From contig JBAPRR010000196.1 of assembly GCA_049281195.1 (NCBI GenBank), positions 1 to 8,390 on the forward strand: a DNA stretch of 8,390 nt, read 5' to 3'. The notes under the pieces were generated by a model. That model saw only the letters and a program-made list of their open reading frames with translations. It made no database searches and was not told the DNA's origin. This document shows positions 1 to 8,390 of this stretch, piece by piece. Made by a program: the position numbers and the translations under genes. Position 1 is the stretch's first letter; the number at the start of each line of letters is the position of its first letter. The DNA is from JBAPRR01 sp049281195 (GTDB lineage Bacteria > Actinomycetota > Acidimicrobiia > Acidimicrobiales > CAVXTF01).

Positions 1-12
1 GCACAGAGGTGA
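1..12 (+). CDS. Possible 3' end of an upstream gene (last three codons and stop)
   Basis: Read in frame from base 1, the window opens with three sense codons (Ala-Gln-Arg) and a TGA at 10-12. That TGA overlaps the GTG start of carA as GTGA. Other junctions in this operon use the same 4-base overlap, so this is plausibly the tail of the preceding operon member. In related actinobacteria that would be pyrC or a small gene between pyrC and carA. Only nine coding bases are visible, so the product cannot be identified and the call rests on the overlap pattern alone. Confidence 0.25.
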   Translation, partial: AQR

Positions 13-1105
13 GCACCGAGGATCGTCAACCGGCACTTCTGGTTCTCGCAGACGGCGAGGTATTCGAAGGATCCGCCGCTGGTGCGATGCCCGCCGGCGG
101 GATCGCCACGGGCGAACTTGTCTTCAACACGGCGATGGCCGGATACCAGGAGATCCTCACCGATCCGAGCTACGCCGGTCAGGTCGTGTGCTTTACGTAT
201 CCGCACATCGGCAACTACGGGGTCAACGCTGCCGACGACGAGGCGAGGAATGCCTTCTGCCGGGGCTTCGTCGTGCGCGACCTTCCGCCGAGACCCTCGA
301 GCTGGCGTTCCACCGGCTCCCTCGAGGACATGCTCCAAAACCAGGGAATCTCCGGCATCACCGGAGTCGACACGCGGCGCTTGACGCGTCAGATCAGGAC
401 CAAGGGCGCCGTGCCGTGCGCGTTCGGCACGGCGTCGGAATCCGACCTGCGCGCCGCGGCATCACGTGAACCGGGGACCACGGGCGTCGACCTCGTCTCC
501 GGCGTGTCCACCGATGAGCCCTACGTCATCGGTAACGGACCGCTCAGGGTGATCGGATACGACTTCGGGGTCAAGGCCATGTCGCTCCGGTTGCTCGGTG
601 AGTTTGCAACGGTGACGGTCGTCCCATCGGACACGTCCGCAGAAGAGGTGCTGGCGATGGAACCCGACGGCGTGTTCCTTTCGAACGGACCCGGGGATCC
701 GGCTGCGCTCGACCGCCAGACGTCCAACATCTCGGATCTTCTGGGGAAGGTTCCGATCTTCGGGATATGCCTCGGGCACCAACTACTCGCCACCGCGCTC
801 GGAGCGAGCACCTACAAGCTTCCCTTCGGACATCACGGCGGCAACCATCCGATCCAGGAGATATCGAGCGGCCGGGTGGAGATAACTGCTCAGAACCACA
901 ACTATGCGGTGGACGCCTCGTCGCTCGGCGGCGCGGCCGAGGTGACACATGTGAACCTCAACGACGGAGTCACAGAAGGGTTGCGGGCTATCTCTGCCCC
1001 CGCCTTCGGAGTCCAGTACCACCCTGAGGCGGGTCCCGGCCCGCATGATGCCCGTTATCTGTTCCACTCGTTCAGGCAATTGATGATGAAGGTGGGCGCG
1101 ACCTG

Positions 1106-1106
<1 letters not shown>
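9..1106 (+). CDS. carA: Carbamoyl phosphate synthase small (glutaminase) subunit
   Basis: CarA hydrolyses glutamine and passes ammonia to CarB to make carbamoyl phosphate, the first step of UMP and arginine synthesis in the cytoplasm. The 365-residue product has the usual two halves. An N-terminal CPSase domain covers about residues 8-140, with the family signatures VFNTAMAGYQEILTDPSY and GITGVDTR. A class I glutamine amidotransferase domain covers about 180-360. The catalytic triad is intact: Cys254 in GICLGHQ, then His338 and Glu340 in QYHPE. A conserved QNHNYAV segment precedes the last two. The GTG start is chosen because it begins just before the conserved core and sits in GTGA, matching the overlaps downstream. 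The frame is open to the window edge, so an earlier start cannot be excluded. The stop overlaps the carB start by one base (TGATG), implying co-translation with its partner. Confidence 0.96.
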
Positions 1107-4494
<3,388 letters not shown>

Positions 4495-4498
<4 letters not shown>

Positions 4499-5598
4499 AC
4501 AATCCCTTCAATCGCCGGCCCGTCGACATGACTACACAGGTCGGGTCGCTGATCCTTCAGAACCCGGTTCTCACCGCGTCGGGTACCGCGGGGCACGGAA
4601 CCGAGATGGCCGGTTATCTCGATTATGCGGCGCTCGGCGCGTTCGTCACCAAGTCACTCGCGGCGTACCCGTGGAAGGGGAACCCCGGACCTCGCCTACG
4701 CGAGACTCCGAGCGGGTTGCTCAACTCGGTCGGCCTTCAAGGTCCCGGCGTCGAGAATTGGCGACTGGACGAGCTCCCGAAGCTGCGCGACCGGGGAGCC
4801 ACGGTCGTCGCGAGCATCTGGGGGACGACGGTCGAGCAGTTCGCGCGCGCTGCGCAGATGTTGGCCGGCGCCGAAGGCGTGGTCGCCATCGAGGTGAACG
4901 TCAGCTGCCCGAACCTCGAGGACAGAAGCCGGATGTTCGCCCATTCGAGGTCGGCAACCTCAGAAGCCGTCAGCGCATCGAGGACAGCGGGACTTCCCGT
5001 ATGGGTGAAGCTGAGCCCCAACGTCGCCGACCTGGTCGAGATAGCGGCCGCCGGGCTCTCTGCCGGTGCCGAAGCGCTGGTGCTCATCAACACGCTCCTC
5101 GGCATGTCCATCGACGCACCGAATTCGACGTACCGGCTCGGATCAGGTCGGTCAGGAGGCGGACTTTCAGGTCCTGCGATCAGGCCGATCGCGCTGCGAG
5201 CGGTGCACGACTGTCGCGAGGCCTTTCCGCGCGCGGCATCGGGTCCCGGTGGGCTGCCGGTGTCCATAGTCGGAGTGGGCGGAATCTCGAGCGGACTCGA
5301 CGCCGTCGAGATGATGCTCGCCGGAGCTGACGCCGTCGAGGTGGGGACGGCATCTTTTCGGGATCCGAGAGCCCCCATGAAGGTGATCGCGCAGATGAGG
5401 AAGTGGTGCCAGGGTCACAACGTGCACCGGGCCCGCGATCTCGTTGCCGGCGTTCATTCGGGCAAGGGATTCGCTGAGTCCTTGTCGCAAGTGCAGCATC
5501 AAGAACAGCCCGAGCATCAAGAACAGTCGGCGCATCAAGAACATCAGGAACATCAAACGTTGCGGCATCAAACGGTGCAGGAGTCCGAACAACCATGA
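4495..5598 (+). CDS. pyrD: Dihydroorotate dehydrogenase, class 1B type, with His/Gln-rich tail
   Basis: PyrD oxidises dihydroorotate to orotate using FMN in the cytoplasm. The sequence fits class 1B: NPVLTASGTAGHG near the N-terminus, GNPGPRLRETPSGLLNSVGL, VNVSCPN with catalytic Cys138, VKLSPNV, INTLLGMSID, GGLSGPAI, and the phosphate-binding GVGGISSG and VEVGTASF. Class 1B enzymes normally work as a heterotetramer with the FAD/[2Fe-2S] subunit PyrK, which passes electrons to NAD. No pyrK lies between carB and pyrD or elsewhere in the window. The protein is 367 residues; the family is usually about 305-315. The excess is mostly a C-terminal tail from about residue 330 with six His-Gln pairs (His335, 341, 347, 350, 353, 358), encoded by a degenerate DNA repeat. 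The conserved core ends near GKGFAESLSQ, so the catalytic domain looks complete. The gene overlaps carB and pyrF by four bases each. Confidence 0.95.
5494..5574 (+). repeat. Degenerate in-frame tandem repeat encoding the PyrD His-Gln-Glu tail
   Basis: The hexamer CATCAA or CATCAG recurs at 5497, 5515, 5533, 5542, 5551 and 5566. The spacing is 18, 18, 9, 9 and 15 bases. The first two units are near-identical 18-mers (CATCAAGAACAG plus six variable bases), followed by 9-base CATCARRAA-like units. All spacings are multiples of three, so the repeat stays in frame and encodes HQEQ/HQE/HQT units. It is visibly less GC-rich than its surroundings and uses CAA for glutamine often, suggesting local expansion by slippage. 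Confidence 0.8.
5579..5583 (+). promoter_or_regulatory. Ribosome binding site of pyrF
   Basis: AGGAG lies eleven bases before the pyrF ATG at 5595, within the last codons of pyrD just after the repeat tail. It is the clearest Shine-Dalgarno match among the pyr genes here and supports the ATGA-overlap start. Confidence 0.65.
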
Positions 5599-6314
5599 GC
5601 ACATTCAGAGACGATGCGAGACAGCACCTGGCGCTTGCGTTGGATATCGATGACCTTGTCGCAGCACTTCGGATCGCGAAACCGCTCACCGAGTACTTCG
5701 CCGTGGCGAAGATCGGTCTCGAGCTGTTCACTGCGGCAGGACCCGAGTCCATTGTCGCCCTGTCCTCTGAGGGATACGAAGTGTTCGTGGATTTGAAGCT
5801 GCACGACATCCCGACGACGGTCGGTCGCGCAGCGAGAGTGCTGGGCGCTCTCGGAGTGTCTTACGCCACGGTCCACACCTCGGGTGGTCATGCCATGGTC
5901 GAAGCTGCGACCGCGGGAATGGCTGACGGCGCGCACTCGGCCGGACTACCGACCCCTTCGGTTCTCGGCGTCACCGTTTTGACGAGCGATTCGGAGGCGA
6001 GCACCGACGTGTTGACCGATCGTGCACGAATAGCTCTCGAGTCGGGATGCGGGGGAGTTGTCTGCGCCGGAGCGGACGTGGCGGTGGTGAAAAATGCAGC
6101 CCCGGGTCTGCTGCTCGTGGTCCCCGGCATCCGCCCCGCACAAACCGCACTGGACGACCAGGCCCGGGTGGCCACTCCCGCCGCCGCGATCGCCGCGGGG
6201 GCTGACCTGTTGGTCATCGGGAGAGCAGTCACTGCCTCTCCCGACCCCGAGGCAACGTCTGCCAGGATCCGGGACGAGGTGGCTGCTGTCCTGGGCGAGA
6301 TGTCGCCCTGTTGA
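5595..6314 (+). CDS. pyrF: Orotidine 5'-phosphate decarboxylase, type 1
   Basis: PyrF removes CO2 from OMP to give UMP, the last step of the pathway. The 239-residue protein has the length and motifs of the short type 1 subfamily, unlike the longer type 2 enzyme of mycobacteria. LALDIDD lies near the N-terminus. The catalytic segment VDLKLHDIPTTV carries Asp66, Lys68 and Asp71. VLGVTVLTS follows in the barrel. VVPGIRPA and ADLLVIGRAVTAS form the C-terminal phosphate-binding part. The ATG shares ATGA with the pyrD stop. No gene follows for 76 bases, so this is probably the last member of the pyr operon. The gene for orotate phosphoribosyltransferase (pyrE) is not in the window. Confidence 0.96.
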   Translation: MSTFRDDARQHLALALDIDDLVAALRIAKPLTEYFAVAKIGLELFTAAGPESIVALSSEGYEVFVDLKLHDIPTTVGRAARVLGALGVSYATVHTSGGHAMVEAATAGMADGAHSAGLPTPSVLGVTVLTSDSEASTDVLTDRARIALESGCGGVVCAGADVAVVKNAAPGLLLVVPGIRPAQTALDDQARVATPAAAIAAGADLLVIGRAVTASPDPEATSARIRDEVAAVLGEMSPC

Positions 6315-6317
6315 CCA

Positions 6318-6340
6318 AAAGGCGCCGGGCCTGCTCCTTT
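6318..6340 (+). terminator. Weak hairpin after pyrF, possible terminator
   Basis: AAAGG at 6318-6322 can pair with CCTTT at 6336-6340, with a G-C and a C-G pair inside after one mismatch. The trailing T run is only three bases and the stem is short, so this is a poor intrinsic terminator. A second small AGGG/CCCT hairpin lies at 6342-6353. The pyr transcript may end here or read through into mihF. Confidence 0.2.
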
Positions 6341-6354
6341 GAGGGTTGTCCCTG

Positions 6355-6383
6355 GTGCCGTGGGGTAAAGCGGGCGCTAATGT
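6355..6383 (+). promoter_or_regulatory. Candidate mihF promoter for a leaderless message
   Basis: TAATGT at 6378-6383 fits the TANNNT pattern of actinobacterial -10 elements. It ends seven bases before the ATG at 6391, so transcription would begin at or next to the start codon. GTGCCG at 6355-6360, with a 17-base spacer, matches the -35 consensus at only three of six positions. No Shine-Dalgarno sequence precedes the ATG, which fits a leaderless transcript. Leaderless messages are common in actinobacteria. Confidence 0.4.
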
Positions 6384-6390
6384 GGCCCTC

Positions 6391-6711
6391 ATGCCGCAAC
6401 CTCCCGCACTGACTGCCGAGCAGCGCCAGGCTGCGCTCGACAAAGCCGCAAAGGTCCGCCGCGAGCGTGCCGAAGTCAAAGAGAAGCTGAAGATGGGCTC
6501 ACTGTCCCTGGACGAGCTGCTGAACCAGGCCGACTCCGACGACACGATCGGCAAGATGAAGGTGCAGTCAGTTCTCGAATCGCTTCCCGGACTGGGGAAG
6601 GTCAAGGCCCGTCGGCTCATGGAGCAGGTGGGCATCTCAGAGAGCAGGCGACTTCAGGGCCTGGGGGCCAACCAGCGAAACGCTCTGCTTCAGCACCTGG
6701 CGAAATCCTGA
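6391..6711 (+). CDS. mihF: Actinobacterial integration host factor, nucleoid-associated protein
   Basis: This is a 106-residue DNA-binding protein of the mIHF/sIHF family, unrelated in fold to the IHF/HU of E. coli. The N-terminal half is helical and highly charged (about residues 8-34, rich in Lys, Arg and Glu). The C-terminal half has the family's helix-two-turn-helix DNA-contact region, LPGLGKVKARRLM at 65-77, then the signature ESRRLQGLGANQR at 84-96. Known relatives are essential or important for nucleoid compaction and were first found as host factors for phage integration. The ATG at 6391 gives the family's usual length of about 105 residues. A TTG at 6346 would add 15 residues with no family match. 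In Mycobacterium the gene also sits directly before gmk. Its TGA overlaps the proposed CTG start of gmk. Confidence 0.93.
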   Translation: MPQPPALTAEQRQAALDKAAKVRRERAEVKEKLKMGSLSLDELLNQADSDDTIGKMKVQSVLESLPGLGKVKARRLMEQVGISESRRLQGLGANQRNALLQHLAKS

Positions 6712-7724
6712 TCTTCATCATCTCCGGCCCTGGTGGAGCCGGAAAAGGAACGGTCGCAGCCCGTGTGGTCGAACGAGAGCCGCGCCTGTGGCTCAGCCGC
6801 TCGTTCACCACTCGTGGGCGCCGTCCGGGTGAAGCTGAGGACGCCTATGTCTTCGTCGACAGGCAGACTTTCCAACGCAAGAAGGACGCCGGAGGTTTTC
6901 TCGAGTCGGCAGAGTTCATGGGTGAGCTCTACGGGACACCGTTTCCGGACCCACCTGCCGGATACGACATGGTTCTCGAGATCGACCTGCAGGGTGCCGA
7001 GCAGGTCACCGGCAGGCACCGCGACGCAGTCCTGATCCTGCTTTTGACCCCCACGGCCGAGGTTCAGGCCGAGCGGTTGCGCAATCGGGGTGAGGACGAC
7101 CAGACCATCTCCGCACGGCTCGAAATAGGCCGGCACGAAGAAGAACTGGGTCGGCGGATAGCGGACGAGATCGTCATAAACGACGACATAGATCAGGCTG
7201 TATCCCAGGTAATGGCTATAATCGATGCGCGCCGCACGCGATTGGCAAACCCGCCGCGCAGCGAAGCCCCTCGGAGGATCCCAATGGCAAGACGCCGTCC
7301 CACGCTCATGGACCCACCTGTGGAGGAACTTTTGAACAAAGTCGACTCCAAATTCACTCTGGTCGCCTTGTCCTCGAAGCGTGCCCGGCAGATCAACTCC
7401 TACTACAACCAGTTGGGCGAATCGATGGGAGCCATCGTCCCGCCCCAGGTCACCTCGGTCTCGGGCAAGCCGCTAACCATCGCCTTCGAAGAGATCGCCA
7501 CCTCCAAAACCACCTACCACCGCACAGACGTCGAGGTGGAGGTGGAAGAGACTCCTGAGGGTGCCGACCTGGTGGCAGTGGTCGAGACTGTCGAGCCGGC
7601 ACTGGAGCCAGGAGAGCTGACCCTGAGCGGGGTCGCCGACGCTGCAGTCGTCGAGACGCCCACGGCACCGGACGAGGCGGAGTCGTCGTCAGAAGCCGGC
7701 GAGACTCCCGTCCCGGCCAGCTAG
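6708..7724 (+). CDS. gmk: Guanylate kinase fused in frame to RNA polymerase omega (Gmk-RpoZ)
   Basis: One open frame encodes a complete guanylate kinase (residues 1-192 from the CTG) followed without a stop by omega (193-338). Gmk phosphorylates GMP to GDP with ATP. Visible parts are the P-loop GPGGAGKGT (7-15), the GMP-binding SRSFTTRGRRPGE (30-42), GELYGTP, LEIDLQGA (90-97), the lid RLRNRG (123-128) and VINDD (156-160). The stretch between YGT and EID is about four residues shorter than usual. A Pro/Arg-rich segment (180-192) links the domains. No ATG, GTG or TTG lies in frame between about 6468 and the P-loop. The first, GTG at 6765, would delete the P-loop. CTG at 6708 overlaps the mihF stop as CTGA and yields the normal family N-terminus (M)IFIISGPGG. 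The domain identity is certain; the start codon and whether the fusion accumulates are inferred. A sequencing error removing a stop is the main alternative. Confidence 0.85.
   Translation: MIFIISGPGGAGKGTVAARVVEREPRLWLSRSFTTRGRRPGEAEDAYVFVDRQTFQRKKDAGGFLESAEFMGELYGTPFPDPPAGYDMVLEIDLQGAEQVTGRHRDAVLILLLTPTAEVQAERLRNRGEDDQTISARLEIGRHEEELGRRIADEIVINDDIDQAVSQVMAIIDARRTRLANPPRSEAPRRIPMARRRPTLMDPPVEELLNKVDSKFTLVALSSKRARQINSYYNQLGESMGAIVPPQVTSVSGKPLTIAFEEIATSKTTYHRTDVEVEVEETPEGADLVAVVETVEPALEPGELTLSGVADAAVVETPTAPDEAESSSEAGETPVPAS
7217..7222 (+). promoter_or_regulatory. Consensus -10 hexamer inside gmk, candidate rpoZ promoter
   Basis: A perfect TATAAT lies in the last part of the gmk region, 61 bases before the rpoZ ATG, predicting a leader of about 55 bases. 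A TG dinucleotide lies just upstream but is one base off the extended -10 position. No recognisable -35 is seen at 16-18 bases spacing. A chance match is possible, though less likely in such GC-rich DNA. Confidence 0.35.
7273..7277 (+). promoter_or_regulatory. Strong ribosome binding site before the omega ATG
   Basis: GGAGG ends six bases before the ATG at 7284, which is ideal Shine-Dalgarno spacing. It lies inside the open frame joining Gmk to omega and is the strongest translation signal in the window. It argues that omega is also initiated on its own. Confidence 0.7.
7284..7724 (+). CDS. rpoZ: RNA polymerase omega subunit with acidic C-terminal tail
   Basis: Omega binds beta-prime and helps assemble and stabilise RNA polymerase. 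Counted from the ATG at 7284, the conserved core spans about residues 10-80. It has PPVEELLNKVDSKF at 11-24, KRARQINSYYNQLGE at 32-46, and KPLTIAFEEI at 62-71. These match actinobacterial omegas. Residues 81-146 form a tail with 18 Asp/Glu and no Lys, Arg or His, giving a protein longer than the roughly 110 residues of mycobacterial omega. The tail is probably disordered. The start is supported by GGAGG six bases upstream. The frame is continuous with gmk, so this is either an internal start within the fusion gene or the real start of a separate gene lacking an upstream stop. The gene ends 23 bases before coaBC. Confidence 0.9.
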   Translation: MARRRPTLMDPPVEELLNKVDSKFTLVALSSKRARQINSYYNQLGESMGAIVPPQVTSVSGKPLTIAFEEIATSKTTYHRTDVEVEVEETPEGADLVAVVETVEPALEPGELTLSGVADAAVVETPTAPDEAESSSEAGETPVPAS

Positions 7725-7747
7725 ACGAAGGCCGGTCCGAGGCTCGG

Positions 7748-8390
7748 ATGGTGGGGGAGCGAGCCCTCGAAGGCAAGTTCGTAGTTCTCGGAGTCACCGG
7801 GGGGATAGCCGCCTACAAGGCGGTCGAAGTGTGCCGCAGGCTCGTAGACCTGGGCGCCCACGTTGCGCCGGTGATGACCAAGGAAGCCACCCGCTTCGTA
7901 GGGGAGGTGACCTTCTCCTCTCTTGCGTCGGAGCCCGTGCGCACGAGCATGTGGTCAGAGTCCGAGCCGATCCCGCACACCTGGCTCGGCCAGCATGCAG
8001 ACGTGATCGTCGTCGTGCCCGCGACCGCACACTTCATCGCCTCGTACGCCATCGGCTTGTCTGACAACCTTCTGGCGTCGACGGTGATCGCCACGCGCGC
8101 GCCGGTCGTGATCTGCCCGGCCATGCACACCGAGATGTGGGAGCACCTCGCCGTGCAGGAGAACCTTCAAACTCTCCGCCGGCGTGGGGTCCATGTGGTG
8201 TGGCCGGAATCCGGACGGCTCGCCGGTGGAGACAGCGGGCTCGGAAGGTTGGCGGAGCCGGCCCGCATCGTCGATGAGGTGACCTCCGTGGTCCTCGGAA
8301 GCTCCGTCGAAATGGGGCATTCTCTGCCGGAAAGAGACCTCGAAGGGGTCCGGGTGCTCGTAACGGCCGGAGGGACGCGCGAACCGATCG
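7748..8390 (+). CDS. coaBC: Bifunctional phosphopantothenoylcysteine decarboxylase/synthetase, 5' part
   Basis: CoaBC joins cysteine to 4'-phosphopantothenate (CoaB) and decarboxylates the product with FMN (CoaC), two steps of coenzyme A synthesis. The window holds 214 codons and then ends. The CoaC domain is essentially complete: GVTGGIAAYK at 15-24, the catalytic His77 in PHTWLGQ, the FMN-side VVPATAHF, and PAMH at 124-127, equivalent to the PAMN motif. The flexible active-site lid region reads GRLAGGDSGLGRLAEP. It lacks the Cys found there in E. coli, a substitution I recall as usual in actinobacteria. The CoaB domain begins near residue 203 with VLVTAGGTREP. The ATG at 7748 follows GAGG at 7739-7742; GTG at 7751 is an alternative. 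The position after rpoZ matches actinobacterial gene order, where metK usually follows. Confidence 0.95.
   Translation, partial: MVGERALEGKFVVLGVTGGIAAYKAVEVCRRLVDLGAHVAPVMTKEATRFVGEVTFSSLASEPVRTSMWSESEPIPHTWLGQHADVIVVVPATAHFIASYAIGLSDNLLASTVIATRAPVVICPAMHTEMWEHLAVQENLQTLRRRGVHVVWPESGRLAGGDSGLGRLAEPARIVDEVTSVVLGSSVEMGHSLPERDLEGVRVLVTAGGTREPI

Noticed and set aside
5494..5574. CRISPR-like or regulatory repeat array
   Set aside because: Units are 9-18 bases, degenerate, in frame within pyrD and lack spacers of uniform length; a coding minisatellite explains them.
6346..6390. TTG at 6346 as the mihF start
   Set aside because: It would add 15 residues without family similarity, while ATG at 6391 gives the normal length and has a leaderless-type -10 in front.
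6315..6390. Small gene or RNA in the pyrF-mihF gap
   Set aside because: Only 76 bases, with no convincing short open frame with a ribosome binding site and no strong structure beyond weak hairpins.
5946..6635. 229-codon minus-strand frame covering the pyrF end and mihF
   Set aside because: Both overlapped genes are clear family members on the plus strand; the antisense product matches nothing recognisable.
6765..6767. GTG at 6765 as the gmk start
   Set aside because: It falls after the P-loop, which is encoded in the same open frame at 6726-6752; an enzyme starting here could not bind ATP normally.

Overview
The window is a GC-rich, tightly packed stretch with all genes on the + strand. It looks like an Actinomycetota chromosome. 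The best evidence is a gene for the actinobacterial-type integration host factor (mihF), followed by guanylate kinase, RNA polymerase omega and coaBC, downstream of a pyrimidine operon. This gene order is also known from Mycobacterium (carA, carB, pyrF, mihF, gmk, rpoZ, coaBC/dfp). Unlike Mycobacterium, it has a class 1B-type PyrD and a short type 1 PyrF inside the operon. That suggests a deeper-branching lineage, possibly Acidimicrobiia; the taxon is inference only.

Positions 1-6314 hold the second half of a de novo UMP operon: carA, carB, pyrD and pyrF. They encode carbamoyl phosphate synthase, dihydroorotate dehydrogenase and OMP decarboxylase. The genes overlap by 1-4 bases (TGATG, ATGA, ATGA). 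The first start codon sits in a GTGA, which hints that an upstream gene ends at position 12. PyrD carries an odd C-terminal tail of His-Gln-Glu repeats. No pyrK, the usual electron-transfer partner of class 1B PyrD, is present.

A 76-base gap (6315-6390) separates the two gene groups. It holds a weak hairpin and a -10-like hexamer placed so that the mihF message could be leaderless.

Positions 6391-8390 hold mihF, then guanylate kinase and omega in one uninterrupted reading frame, then the first 214 codons of coaBC. The gmk/rpoZ arrangement is the most notable feature. No stop codon separates the two domains, so a 338-residue Gmk-omega fusion is predicted. A strong ribosome binding site and an ATG at the start of omega, plus a consensus TATAAT upstream, suggest free omega could also be made. 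The Gmk part has no ATG, GTG or TTG before its P-loop. The best start is a CTG that overlaps the mihF stop as CTGA.

The genes link nucleotide supply (UMP synthesis, GMP to GDP), transcription (omega), nucleoid organisation (mIHF) and coenzyme A synthesis. No mobile element, CRISPR array, tRNA or rRNA was seen.
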